Assembly: GCA_016292045.1 (NCBI GenBank)
Contig: JAEEZX010000033.1
Coordinates: forward strand, 1 to 57,323
DNA from: Bacteroidaceae bacterium
GTDB taxonomy: Bacteria > Bacteroidota > Bacteroidia > Bacteroidales > Bacteroidaceae
Direction: 5' to 3'
DNA length: 57,323 nucleotides
Shown: positions 48,793-57,189 of the stretch, piece after piece
How positions within the stretch are numbered: the first letter of the stretch is position 1
Layout of the letters: each line of letters begins with the position of its first letter
The notes under the pieces: generated by a model
What the model was told of the DNA's origin: nothing
Databases searched by the model: none
Seen by the model: the letters and a program-made list of their open reading frames with translations, nothing else
Position numbers and translations under genes: made by a program

Positions 48793-50052
48793 ATGATGAA
48801 ACGTACTCTGATTCTGGCATGCATTGCCTGTGTGTGTCAGTTTGTCCTCGGACATGAGATTGTGCCGACCGACAGCGTTGTGTTGGCATCCGACAGTCTC
48901 GTGAGGGGCAATCCCGTGACCGACAGCCTTGCTGTTGACACGGTAAAGAAAAGCCGCTACGACTATCACAGCAAGAAAGGTATAGCACGTCCCGTCTACT
49001 GGCTCCTCGACTATCTCTCCAAGACCAACAAGGAGAGCGACAAACCCTTCGACTGGAGCATTGCTGCCGGTCCCAGCTACAATCCCAACAGTTCCTTTGC
49101 CATCGGAGGCGTTGTGAGCGGTCTCTACCGTTGGGACCGCAACGACCGTCAGCTGCAGAAGTCCGACATGAGTCTCTATTTCAACTTCGGCATCAAAGGC
49201 TATGTGGAGGTGGGTGTCAGGGGCAACAACTACATGCCCAAGGATCGCCAGCGCTGGACTTACGATTTCACCTTCCGCAACATTCCCAACGACATCTGGG
49301 GTATAGGCTGGGATATGTGCAGCGACGACCGCAACAAGGGCAACTACAAGCAGATCCAGATGTCTTTCAGCCCGAACTATCTTTTCCGTATCGCCAGCAA
49401 CCTGTATGCCGGCGCCAGGATGAATTTCCAGATCAACAATACGCGTGACTTCGTATATCCCATCCGCAATTTACAGATTGTGGATCTTCTTGACGGACAG
49501 GAGAAAAACATCATCGCCACGGGATTCGGTGGCGAACTGCTCTACGACTCGCGCGACTTCGGTCTGAATGCCTATAAGGGCCACTATTTCAGCATCCAGC
49601 AACTCTACTACGCTCCCGGTATCAGTACCTATTCCTTCTGGTCCACTGATGTCACTTATCGCACCTACGTCCCCCTGTGGACGAAATGTATATTTGCCAT
49701 GGAGGTGCACGGACTGTTCAACTACGGAGGCACGGTGCCCTGGACGCTGATGGGCATGTCGGGTGTGGACGGACGTCTGCGCGGTTACTACCGCGGACGC
49801 TATCGCGACAACAACATCATGGAGGGTCAGATAGAGTTCCGCCAGCGCATCAAATGGCGTCTGGGTCTTGTAGCCTGGGTGGGCTGCGCCAATGTCTTCT
49901 CCGACTTCAGAACCATCGCCTGGCACAAGACGTTGCCCAGCTACGGACTGGGTCTGCGCTGGGAGTTCAAACCCCGCGTGAACATACGTATCGACTACGG
50001 TTTTACACGCGACGAGGGTGGTGTGGTGTTTAATATCAACGAAGCATTCTAA
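48793..50052 (+). CDS. BamA/TamA-like outer-membrane barrel protein
   Basis: A 419-residue protein with signal peptide (MMKRTLILACIACVCQFVLG). A long set of alternating strands has Omp85-type features: FAIGGVVSGLYRWDRNDRQ, GGELLYDSRDFGLNAYKGHY, and RLRGYYRGRYRDNNIMEGQIE (in parts), where the RGYY/RGRY resembles the conserved VRG[FY] lid motif. It ends RWEFKPRVNIRIDYGF plus an aromatic-ended last strand (NINEAF). No POTRA domains precede the barrel, unlike BamA; it is the short 'BamA/TamA family' type. It is followed 8 nt later by the PCMD-like gene. Confidence 0.75.
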   Translation: MMKRTLILACIACVCQFVLGHEIVPTDSVVLASDSLVRGNPVTDSLAVDTVKKSRYDYHSKKGIARPVYWLLDYLSKTNKESDKPFDWSIAAGPSYNPNSSFAIGGVVSGLYRWDRNDRQLQKSDMSLYFNFGIKGYVEVGVRGNNYMPKDRQRWTYDFTFRNIPNDIWGIGWDMCSDDRNKGNYKQIQMSFSPNYLFRIASNLYAGARMNFQINNTRDFVYPIRNLQIVDLLDGQEKNIIATGFGGELLYDSRDFGLNAYKGHYFSIQQLYYAPGISTYSFWSTDVTYRTYVPLWTKCIFAMEVHGLFNYGGTVPWTLMGMSGVDGRLRGYYRGRYRDNNIMEGQIEFRQRIKWRLGLVAWVGCANVFSDFRTIAWHKTLPSYGLGLRWEFKPRVNIRIDYGFTRDEGGVVFNINEAF

Positions 50053-50059
50053 AACTTGT

Positions 50060-51022
50060 ATGGCTATGTTAAAACGCGTTCTCGCATTGCTGTTGGTGTT
50101 TCTGTCCGTTGGAACGCTTTTTGCTGAGGATGAACAGATTAAGTTCGGTGACTTCGAGCAGTGGATTGAGCGCAGCTACAAAGAGAGTGCCATCATCGGC
50201 GGCAATCGTAAGACGATTCTCGAGGTGGGTCCCGCGGCCCGCTGGCCGGAAGGAAAGGCTTACTCCAACACGGGCGGCAGTCCCTGGGGTACCAGTAATG
50301 TGTATGCCAAGGTGGCCGGTGTGGTGAAGACCAATTCCAGCGTCTATAAGGACACTCACGAGGGTCACGGTTCCTGTGCCAAACTCGTCACTCATGTGGA
50401 GTCGGTCAAGGTGATAGGTCTCATCAACATACGTGTCATTGCCACCGGTTCGCTCTTCACGGGCGAAATCAAGGAGCCCATCACCTCCTCCAAGAATGGT
50501 GTTGCCAATATCGACTTCGGCATACCTTTCACCCGTCGTCCCCGGGCCATCAAGTACGACTATAAGGTGCATCTCACCGACAGTCCCGACCGCGTCCGCG
50601 AGACGGGTTTCTCCAAAGCCTCCAAGGTGGTCGGCCCCGACAAGTGCCAGGCCATCGTCATTCTCCAGAAGAGGGAGGAAGATGCCAAGGGAAATATTGT
50701 GGCTTACCGCGTTGGCACTATGGTTGTGCACTACGACAAGTCCACCTCTTCCTGGGTCAACGACAAGGAATACACCATCCACTATGGCGACATCTCCCAT
50801 GAGTCGTGGTATCGTGACTATATGGGGCTCTTCTCCGACGACAAGGCTCTCTATGCCAAGAATTCCAAGGGTAAACTTGTGCCCTGCAACGAGATAGGGT
50901 GGGCTGCCGCTTCCGACGCTCCCACGCATGCCATCGTGAAATTCGATTCGTCCCACGGCGGGGCCTACATCGGCACGGCGGGCAGCACTCTCTGGATTGA
51001 CAATGTGCGCTGGGTGTACTGA
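50060..51022 (+). CDS. Secreted PCMD-domain-like protein
   Basis: A 320-residue protein with signal peptide (MAMLKRVLALLLVFLSVGTLFA). The mature part is beta-rich (KFGDFEQWIERSYKES, PAARWPEGKAYSNTGGSPWGTSNVYAKVAGVVK in part). It ends with TAGSTLWIDNVRWVY, the form of the putative carbohydrate metabolism (PCMD) domain common in Bacteroidetes. The start is the ATG at 50060; the frame is open upstream, within the previous gene. No catalytic motif is recognisable. It overlaps the nspC start (TGATG), making an operon with the barrel gene. Confidence 0.7.
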   Translation: MAMLKRVLALLLVFLSVGTLFAEDEQIKFGDFEQWIERSYKESAIIGGNRKTILEVGPAARWPEGKAYSNTGGSPWGTSNVYAKVAGVVKTNSSVYKDTHEGHGSCAKLVTHVESVKVIGLINIRVIATGSLFTGEIKEPITSSKNGVANIDFGIPFTRRPRAIKYDYKVHLTDSPDRVRETGFSKASKVVGPDKCQAIVILQKREEDAKGNIVAYRVGTMVVHYDKSTSSWVNDKEYTIHYGDISHESWYRDYMGLFSDDKALYAKNSKGKLVPCNEIGWAAASDAPTHAIVKFDSSHGGAYIGTAGSTLWIDNVRWVY

Positions 51023-52179
51023 TGACGATGAAGACTCCCTACTATCTAATCGAAGAGCGTCTTCTCCGGCGCAATCTCTCGCTCATCCGTTCTGTGGCCG
51101 AGCGTGCCGGAGTGGAGATTATCCTTGCCTTCAAGGCCTACGCCCTGTGGCGCACGTTTCCGGTGTTTCGCGAGTACATATCCTCCACCACGGCATCCAG
51201 TCTCTGGGAGGCCCGTCTGGGTTATGAGGAGTTCGGTGCCCGTACCCACACCTTCTCTCCGGCCTACACGGAGGATGATTTCTCCGCTCTGCTGCGCTGC
51301 TCTTCGCATATCACGTTCAATTCCCTCAGTCAGTTGCGCCGTTTTATGCCGCTGCTTCAGACTTACAATGCGGAGCATCCCGACCTGCGTGTGTCGCCCG
51401 GCTTGAGAATCAATCCGGAGCATTCCCACATTGAGACGGCTCTCTACGACCCCTGTGCTCCGGGTTCGCGCTTCGGTGTGCTGCGCGACGACCTCTCACC
51501 TTTCAACTCTCAACTCTCAACTTATATCGAGGGTTTCCACTGTCATTGTCATTGCGAGTCGTCAGCGGAGGACCTGGAGGACAACCTCATCTATATCGAG
51601 CGCAATTTCGGCGAGTGGTTTCCGCATATCAAGTGGCTCAATCTCGGCGGCGGTCATCTCATGACGCGTGCCGACTACGATGTGGAGCGTCTTGTGCGCA
51701 TCCTCTCCGGCCTGCGTGAGCGCTATCCTCATCTTCATATCATTCTCGAACCGGGCAGTGCCTTCGCTTGGCAGACGGGTCCGCTGGTGACGTCTGTTGT
51801 CGATATTGTGGAGAATCACGGCATCCGCACGGCTATTCTCGATGTGTCGTTCACCTGTCACATGCCCGACTGTCTGGAGATGCCCTACAAGCCCGCTGTG
51901 CGCGAGTGTGTGGAGGAAGACTTTCCCGGCAAGGTGTACGAATACCGTCTCGGCGGTAATTCCTGTCTCAGCGGCGACTTCATGGAGGGTTTCCTCTTCG
52001 ATCACGAACTCAGAGTGGGGGAGACGCTCCATCTGGAGGATATGAACCATTACACCACGGTGAAGACCACCATGTTCAACGGCATCTCTCATCCTTCCAT
52101 TGTGATGCGTCGTCTGAACGGCGAAGATGAGGTGCTTCGCGCCTTTTCCTACGAGGATTACCGCGCCCGTATGGATTGA
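51022..52179 (+). CDS. nspC: Carboxynorspermidine decarboxylase with a 7-residue repeat insertion
   Basis: A 385-residue PLP enzyme decarboxylating carboxyspermidine/carboxynorspermidine to spermidine. The PLP lysine is K38 in LAFKAYALW; GLRINPEHSH, LNLGGGH, EPGSAF and GNSCLSGD are family motifs, with DVSFTCHMPD preceding the last. The start overlaps the previous stop; an ATG 6 nt later is an alternative. Residues 161-167 (FNSQLST) are exactly three heptamers (51503-51523), placed in the segment before the conserved GFHCHCHCES, so the array seems to be an in-frame insertion in a loop. Confidence 0.92.
   Translation: MTMKTPYYLIEERLLRRNLSLIRSVAERAGVEIILAFKAYALWRTFPVFREYISSTTASSLWEARLGYEEFGARTHTFSPAYTEDDFSALLRCSSHITFNSLSQLRRFMPLLQTYNAEHPDLRVSPGLRINPEHSHIETALYDPCAPGSRFGVLRDDLSPFNSQLSTYIEGFHCHCHCESSAEDLEDNLIYIERNFGEWFPHIKWLNLGGGHLMTRADYDVERLVRILSGLRERYPHLHIILEPGSAFAWQTGPLVTSVVDIVENHGIRTAILDVSFTCHMPDCLEMPYKPAVRECVEEDFPGKVYEYRLGGNSCLSGDFMEGFLFDHELRVGETLHLEDMNHYTTVKTTMFNGISHPSIVMRRLNGEDEVLRAFSYEDYRARMD
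51503..51523. repeat. Three in-frame heptamers inside nspC
   Basis: TCAACTC, TCAACTC, TCAACTT: 21 nt, exactly 7 codons' length. A looser CTCACCT precedes. Confidence 0.85.
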
Positions 52180-52235
52180 ATTGGACTTTTTTTCCTCTCC
52201 TTTCGAAAAAAGTTGTGTAAAAGTTTGGCTATAAC

Positions 52236-52286
52236 AAAAAAAAGCCATACCTTTGCGCTCGCAATTCAGCGGAATGGCGTTTTTTT
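52236..52286 (+). promoter_or_regulatory. Hairpin with TACCTTTG promoter for the tRNA cluster
   Basis: AAAAAAAAGCCAT (52236-52248) pairs with ATGGC-TTTTTTT (52274-52286, one bulged G). The -7 box TACCTTTG (52248-52255) begins in the last base of the left arm and runs into the loop. The hairpin with its T tail may end nspC transcripts while the box starts the tRNAs. Confidence 0.5.
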
Positions 52287-52288
52287 AC

Positions 52289-52356
52289 GCGGAAATAGCT
52301 CAGTTGGTAGAGCACAACCTTGCCCCAGATAAATAAGGTGACCAACCTTGGCAAGG
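52289..52356 (+). pseudogene. Broken tRNA-Gly copy
   Basis: 52289-52324 is identical to the first 36 nt of the intact tRNA-Gly (acceptor, D arm and half the anticodon arm, to TTGCC). After 17 unrelated nt, 52342-52356 is the 15-nt reverse complement of the anticodon arm (52401-52415). No T arm. It cannot make a tRNA. Confidence 0.85.
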
Positions 52357-52371
52357 CGCTTTGAAGAAACT

Positions 52372-52444
52372 GCGGAAATAGCTCAGTTGGTAGAGCACAA
52401 CCTTGCCAAGGTTGGGGTCGCGAGTTCGAGTCTCGTTTTCCGCT
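52372..52444 (+). tRNA. tRNA-Gly (GCC)
   Basis: Full cloverleaf: acceptor GCGGAAA/TTTCCGC, D arm GCTC-AGTTGGTA-GAGC, anticodon arm CAACC-TTGCCAA-GGTTG with anticodon GCC, T arm GCGAG-TTCGAGT-CTCGT. Discriminator T; no CCA encoded. Confidence 0.95.
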
Positions 52445-52459
52445 CATTTATTGTGAAAT

Positions 52460-52544
52460 GCCCAAGTGGCGGAATTGGTAGACGCGCACGTTTCAGGTGC
52501 GTGTGTCGCGAGACGTGCAGGTTCGAGTCCTGTTTTGGGCACCA
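52460..52544 (+). tRNA. tRNA-Leu (CAG)
   Basis: Long-variable-arm tRNA: acceptor GCCCAAG/TTTGGGC (G-T pair at the base), anticodon arm CACGT-TTCAGGT-GCGTG with anticodon CAG, T arm GCAGG-TTCGAGT-CCTGT, then ACCA encoded. Confidence 0.93.
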
Positions 52545-52573
52545 GCAATGTGGATAAGAGTCCACGATGTGTT

Positions 52574-52655
52574 GGAGAGGTGGCGGAATTGGTAGACGCG
52601 CTACTTTGAGGTGGTAGTGTCGCGAGACGTGGGAGTTCGAGTCTCCTCCTCTTCA
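52574..52655 (+). tRNA. tRNA-Leu (GAG)
   Basis: Acceptor GGAGAGG/CCTCTTC, anticodon arm CTACT-TTGAGGT-GGTAG with anticodon GAG, long variable arm, T arm GGGAG-TTCGAGT-CTCCT. Discriminator A; no CCA. Confidence 0.93.
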
Positions 52656-52658
52656 CAC

Positions 52659-52697
52659 AAAGAGCTCCAGGCCGAAAGGCTTGGAGCTCTTTTTTTT
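52659..52697 (+). terminator. Terminator of the tRNA cluster
   Basis: AAAGAGCTCCA (52659-52669) pairs with TGGAGCTCTTT (52682-52692), with GCC-GAAA-GGC inside, followed by a T run. Confidence 0.95.
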
Positions 52698-52717
52698 TGC
52701 CCCCTCTAATAAATCTC

Positions 52718-52806
52718 ATTGGGCCAATTGGGCCAATTAGGCTAATTAGGCCAATGGGATTTCCCAATTCTCAATTGTCAATTATCAATTCTCAATTGTC
52801 AATGAT
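52718..52806. repeat. Nonamer then heptamer micro-arrays reaching into the serine-hydrolase stop
   Basis: Four nonamers ATTGGGCCA, ATTGGGCCA, ATTAGGCTA, ATTAGGCCA (52718-52753), then six heptamers CAATTCT/CAATTGT/CAATTAT type (about 52765-52806). The last 20 nt of the hydrolase gene, including its stop, lie in the array. Confidence 0.9.
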
Positions 52807-54161
52807 GACAGTATGTCCCTCAGCAGTCTGTTGAAGTCTATCGTGTTGTCGGGCTTCTGTGAGTAGCTCAGTACGACTACGACGAGTTCCTCCGAGGGTA
52901 TGACGTATATGCGCTGACCGTCGTGTCCGTTGCAGTAGAAAAGGTCTGCCGGCATGTCGGGCAGGTTGTCGGGTTTGGAGCCTTTTTTCTCCGCTATCGT
53001 GTTGTTGGCGTAGTTTTGCCTGTTGAGCCAGAAGAAGGCTCCGTAGCATCCCTCGCTGTCGGAGGCCGGTGTGCAGGTGTATTTCACCCATCCTTCGGGG
53101 AGCACCCTCTCGCCGTTCGCGCAGCCGTCGTCGAGATACATCTGGCCGAAGCGTGCGAAGTCCGCTGCTGTGGCATAGACGTATGACGACCCCACGGGTG
53201 TGCCGCTCATGTCCTCTTCGAAGACGATGTCCTGTATGCCCAGCGGTGCGTAGAGGTGTGTGCGCAGATAGTTGTGGAAGTCCTCGTCGGATGTGAATTT
53301 ACCGCGCAGGTATCGCATCACGATGTTGGTGCTGCCGCTGGAGTAGTACCAATGTGTGCCGGGTTTGCTTTCGAGCGGTTTGGAGGCTGCATAGCGTCCC
53401 ATGTCCTGCTCGCAGTGCAGCATGATATTCACATCGGAGCGTGCTCCGTAGTCCTCGTTCCATTCCAGTCCGCTCTGCATCTGCATCAGGTCGCTGAGTG
53501 TGATGTCTCTGCGTCCGTCGTCCTGCCATTCGGCGATGCCTGTCGGGGCATAGATATCCACGATGCTGTCCTTTGCCATTACGCCTGCGACGGCGTTTGT
53601 GAAACTCTTTGCCATGCTCCAGCTGAGCAGTTTGGTGTCGGGGCCGATACCCTCGCCGTATCGCTGGCTCACCACGCCGCCCTTGTGCAGCACCATGAAG
53701 GCAAAGGGATGACCGTTGTAGGCCCTCTCGTCCACGAAGGCCCGGGCCACGGGTTCCAGTCTTGCGCTGAGCGCTGAGTCGCCTGCGGGCAGGGGATGTG
53801 CGACAGCCGGTGTCCGACGGTTCTGTGCAGGACGTTTGGCCCGCAGTTCCTCTGCAGTGGTTCCGCGCAGCAGTGTCACACCGTATCCTTCACTCCACGC
53901 GGCTGTGGATTCGCCCCACAGGAAACGGCTGGTGACGGTTTTGTTCACGCTGTCCACGGTGTTGCTTGTGTAGCGGATGAAGGAGAAGTTGAGATCCAGA
54001 GCCTCCACCTCTTCAGCGTTGCGGCCCGATACGAATACTGCCGATGCGAGATTCTTTGCGGCATAGCCTGTGATGATGGGCATCAGTCCGTTCAGGTAGA
54101 TGCCTCCGCCCAGTATGGCTAGCATAACAGCAGCCCCTGTGATATGTTTTATTTTCTTCAT
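52785..54161 (-). CDS. Serine hydrolase, beta-lactamase class C-like family
   Basis: A protein of about 458 residues with an N-terminal membrane anchor (ITGAAVMLAILGGGIYLNGL). The beta-lactamase-family motifs are SMAK (S182, K185 from this start) in LLSWSMAKSFTNA and YSSGSTN as the YxN-type element, with a final HDGQ in YCNGHDGQRIYV. Probably a periplasm-facing esterase, peptidase or amidase; drug resistance is not implied. ATG 54173 is an equally possible start. The last five residues (LTIEN) and the stop codon come from a heptamer array. It is third in the unit behind two GH43 genes. Confidence 0.85.
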   Translation of the reverse strand: MKKIKHITGAAVMLAILGGGIYLNGLMPIITGYAAKNLASAVFVSGRNAEEVEALDLNFSFIRYTSNTVDSVNKTVTSRFLWGESTAAWSEGYGVTLLRGTTAEELRAKRPAQNRRTPAVAHPLPAGDSALSARLEPVARAFVDERAYNGHPFAFMVLHKGGVVSQRYGEGIGPDTKLLSWSMAKSFTNAVAGVMAKDSIVDIYAPTGIAEWQDDGRRDITLSDLMQMQSGLEWNEDYGARSDVNIMLHCEQDMGRYAASKPLESKPGTHWYYSSGSTNIVMRYLRGKFTSDEDFHNYLRTHLYAPLGIQDIVFEEDMSGTPVGSSYVYATAADFARFGQMYLDDGCANGERVLPEGWVKYTCTPASDSEGCYGAFFWLNRQNYANNTIAEKKGSKPDNLPDMPADLFYCNGHDGQRIYVIPSEELVVVVLSYSQKPDNTIDFNRLLRDILSSLTIEN

Positions 54162-54177
54162 ATTGTTGTGCATTTAC

Positions 54178-55599
54178 TTATTTTTTCCTGTTTTTCCCGA
54201 TTTCCCACCAGTCTATGTTGAAGAGCTTCGGTCCCTTGCGTCCTGTGAACACCAGATACAGGTCGTGACATCTGCCGTCACTCTCCGTTTCCTCTGCCTC
54301 CGCTGTCAGTGTCTGCCAGTTCTCCCATCCTCCTGTGCCGGGCACTTCCAGACGGGCCAGCAGTTTTCCCTGCAGACTGTCGAGTCGCACCTCTATCTGT
54401 CCGCCTCGCAGACCGCTTGCTACTCGTGCCGTGAACCGGCCGGGCACGCTGCCTTCAAACGTCACGTTCTGCAGTTTGATGTAGTCGCCGTTGTGGATAT
54501 CGGTCACATAGACTCCGATTCTGTCGTTCTGTTCGGTTTTCACGCCGCGTGAGAAGGCCATCGTCTCGGCCTCCACCTTCCGGTAGGGACTGAAGGCTGC
54601 CACGGGTGCCACGCCCTCGTCGGTGGGCATGATGGTGGGGAAGGAGCCGTCCTCGTTGTATTTGAACTCTTCCACAGCCACACTGCGTCCGAATCCTCCT
54701 CCGCCGGGCAGTTTGCCGGTGTGGTAGAAGAAGTAGGAGTGTCCCTTGAAGTCGGCCACGCCGCAGTGGTTGGTGAACGATTTCGTGTCGCTCAGCGGCA
54801 TTATCTCCCCTGCGTAGGTCCAGGGGCCGGTGGGCGAGGGTGCTGTGCTGTAGCTGATGTGCTCGGGCACACCCCCGGCAGCGTAGAGCAACTGGTATCT
54901 CTTCTCACCCGGCACCTTGTACTTCGATGCATCCACCTTCCTGAGCCATGGTCCTTCCACATAAGAGTCCTTGTATTTCCTGCCCTTCTCGCGCTTGCCC
55001 ATGACGGGACCTCCGAAGGCTTCCTCCGTCATGTCGAGGCGTCCCACTTCTCCGCTGTAGGATATCATGTCGCGGTTCAGCTTCAGGTAGTACACCTGCG
55101 GATTGCCCCACATCAGCCATGCCTGGCCGTCGTCGTCGATGAGCACAGTGGGGTCGATGTGGTCCCATGCTCCGTTCTCGAAGAGCGGTTTCCCGATGGC
55201 GTCCTTGAAGGGTCCTGTGGGTGAGTCGCTCACAGCCACACCGATGGCCATGCCTTTCGATATCTTGCTGTGTGCGCAGACATACCAGTAGAACTTGCCG
55301 TCTCTCTCCACCGTCTGCGCTGCCCATGCTCGGTCGTCGGCCCATGAGAAGCTCTCCAGGGCGAGCGGCGAACCGTGATCCTGCCAGTTCACCATGTCGT
55401 CGGTGGAATACACGCGCCACTCCTGCATCCAGAAGAAGTCGGCGCCGTCCTCGTCGTGCCCCGTATAGACATACATCCGTCCGTCGTGCACCATGGGTGC
55501 GGGGTCGCTGGTGTACCAGGTCTGTACGAATGGATTCTGTGCCTGTGCAGTCATTGCGGCAAATGCCAGCACGGTTGCGCTAATCATTGTCTTTTTCAT
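54178..55599 (-). CDS. GH43 glycoside hydrolase with CBM6-like domain (first paralogue)
   Basis: A 473-residue secreted enzyme (signal MKKTMISATVLAFAAMTAQAQ). The GH43 five-blade catalytic triad is visible: D32 in YTSDPAPMV, D149 in DHIDPTVLIDDDG, E215 in SYVEGPWLR. From about 340 a beta-sandwich follows (YRKVEAETMAFSRGVK, GDYIKLQNVTFEG) like CBM6. Substrate class is arabinoxylan or similar (beta-xylosidase or arabinofuranosidase); it cannot be narrowed. The start is the ATG at 55599, 5 nt after the stop of the second paralogue; the open frame further upstream lies in that gene. Confidence 0.88.
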   Translation of the reverse strand: MKKTMISATVLAFAAMTAQAQNPFVQTWYTSDPAPMVHDGRMYVYTGHDEDGADFFWMQEWRVYSTDDMVNWQDHGSPLALESFSWADDRAWAAQTVERDGKFYWYVCAHSKISKGMAIGVAVSDSPTGPFKDAIGKPLFENGAWDHIDPTVLIDDDGQAWLMWGNPQVYYLKLNRDMISYSGEVGRLDMTEEAFGGPVMGKREKGRKYKDSYVEGPWLRKVDASKYKVPGEKRYQLLYAAGGVPEHISYSTAPSPTGPWTYAGEIMPLSDTKSFTNHCGVADFKGHSYFFYHTGKLPGGGGFGRSVAVEEFKYNEDGSFPTIMPTDEGVAPVAAFSPYRKVEAETMAFSRGVKTEQNDRIGVYVTDIHNGDYIKLQNVTFEGSVPGRFTARVASGLRGGQIEVRLDSLQGKLLARLEVPGTGGWENWQTLTAEAEETESDGRCHDLYLVFTGRKGPKLFNIDWWEIGKNRKK

Positions 55600-55604
55600 T
55601 GTAT

Positions 55605-57071
55605 TTATTTGAATTTCCAGTAGTCGAGACGTATGTCGCCTTGGACGTTGCCAAAGCACAGATAGAGGTCGTGCACGCTGTTGACGCCTTTCACCTTTGC
55701 AGAGAACTGCTTATAGACATCCAGGGAACCGGTGCTGCGGATGTCGGCTGTGCCCACCACGGGACCGCTTTCCGAGTCGAGGCGCAGAGTCACGGAGCAG
55801 CTTCCCGTTGCCGCAGCACAGATGCTGAACGCCTTTGCTCCTGCACCGAAGTCCACACCGCGCAGACGTATGTATTCCCCGTTGTCGATGTCGCAGATAT
55901 ACATGTTGCGCCTGCCCGCTGATTCGGGCATGTCCTTCACCACGCCTGTGTTCTCTATGCCCATCTTGGCGCTCTTCAGTCCCTTGCCCCATGCCATCGT
56001 CTCGGCTTCCACGCGCCGGTACGGATTCAGCCATTGCAGCTGCTGCATGGGTTTCTGGTCGAGCCAGTAGGGTATCTCGGGAATGGTGCCGTCCTCCAGA
56101 TATACTATCTCGCTGGCGCTGACGCTGCGACGCTCGTGATGGATGTATGTGTCGAGGTGCATGAGGTCGTAGTCCTGTCCGAAGATGTAGCTGCGGCCCT
56201 TGTAGTCGCAGATGCCGGGATGGTTGCCGCGGTCGCGCTGTGTGGGTCGCATGATATATCCCTTCCATTCCCACGGACCTGTCGGACTGTCGCTCATGGC
56301 ATATCCCAGAGCCTCTGGGCAGCAGGTGGTGGCGAAGGCCAGGTAGTATTTTGCTGTCGGCTGCTTGCCGTCGGCTGTCGGCAGGCTTCTCTTGTAGAAC
56401 CACGGGCCCTCCTGATAGTTGGGTATGTGGGGCAGCCGGGTGATGCCGCCGTCAACGGATATCATGTCCCTGTTCAGCTTGCACCTGTAGGTGTGCGGAT
56501 TGCCCCAGTACATATATGCCTGCCCGTCGTCGTCCACGAATACGGTGGGGTCTATGTCGTTCCAGTGCTCCTTCTGCCACACGAGCGGTTCTCCCAGCGG
56601 GTCGCGGAACGGGCCGTAGGGTGAGTCGGCCACAAGCACTCCGATGCCGTGCCCGTGCAGTGGTGCGTAGAGGTAGTATTTGCCGTCGCGCTCCACAGTC
56701 TGTATTGCCCAGGCTCCGTTCTCGCGGCTGCGCCATTTGAAGTCCTTCAGCGAGGCCACAGCGCCGTGCTCGGTCCAGTTGGCCATATCTGTGGTGCTCC
56801 ACAGCAGCCAGTCGTACATGAAGAATCCGGCCGAGTTTCTCTCGTTGGCGTCTGGTATGTCTTCGGGCGAGGCGTCGTGCGAGGTGTAGAGAAACAGTGT
56901 GTCGCCCACCACCAGCGGTGAGGGGTCGGCGGTGTATTTTGTCTGGAAGAGCGGCATGTTGACCTCGTTGAGGTCGGGCATGGGCATCTTGCGGTCCTGC
57001 TGCTGTGCCCCGGCGTGCTGCGCCATTGCGGCAAATGCCAGCACTGCTGCGTTAATCATTGTCTTTTTCAT
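55605..57071 (-). CDS. GH43 glycoside hydrolase with CBM6-like domain (second paralogue)
   Basis: A 488-residue secreted enzyme (signal MKKTMINAAVLAFAAMAQHAGA) similar to its neighbour through the whole length. Catalytic residues: D49 in YTADPSPLV, D174 in NDIDPTVFVDDDG, E221 in YQEGPWFYK. The C-terminal domain (RVEAETMAWGKGLK, NGEYIRLRGVDFG) is CBM6-like. It heads the operon with the other GH43 and the serine hydrolase. The near-identical signal peptides and order point to tandem duplication with divergence of substrate. The ATG at 57071 is chosen from the signal peptide and the TATCTTTG box. Confidence 0.88.
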   Translation of the reverse strand: MKKTMINAAVLAFAAMAQHAGAQQQDRKMPMPDLNEVNMPLFQTKYTADPSPLVVGDTLFLYTSHDASPEDIPDANERNSAGFFMYDWLLWSTTDMANWTEHGAVASLKDFKWRSRENGAWAIQTVERDGKYYLYAPLHGHGIGVLVADSPYGPFRDPLGEPLVWQKEHWNDIDPTVFVDDDGQAYMYWGNPHTYRCKLNRDMISVDGGITRLPHIPNYQEGPWFYKRSLPTADGKQPTAKYYLAFATTCCPEALGYAMSDSPTGPWEWKGYIMRPTQRDRGNHPGICDYKGRSYIFGQDYDLMHLDTYIHHERRSVSASEIVYLEDGTIPEIPYWLDQKPMQQLQWLNPYRRVEAETMAWGKGLKSAKMGIENTGVVKDMPESAGRRNMYICDIDNGEYIRLRGVDFGAGAKAFSICAAATGSCSVTLRLDSESGPVVGTADIRSTGSLDVYKQFSAKVKGVNSVHDLYLCFGNVQGDIRLDYWKFK

Positions 57072-57105
57072 TATTCCAGTTTGTCTTTTTATTCTTTTGT
57101 GTGTA

Positions 57106-57113
57106 CAAAGATA
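57106..57113 (-). promoter_or_regulatory. -7 box TATCTTTG for the GH43 operon
   Basis: Minus-strand TATCTTTG, 34 nt before the ATG at 57071. Confidence 0.6.
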
Positions 57114-57189
57114 CGTTTTTTTCTCCGTGCCGCAAAATTCTCGTGTCACATTTGTCGCATTTGTCACGAAATCGATTTTACAGTGTCTT

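Noticed and set aside
52289..52356. Attachment site of an integrated element
   Set aside because: The duplicated part is the 5' half of the tRNA and no integrase or element lies beside it.
52785..54161. Antibiotic-resistance beta-lactamase
   Set aside because: Family includes many esterases and peptidases; membrane anchor and context with GH43 genes do not suggest drug resistance.
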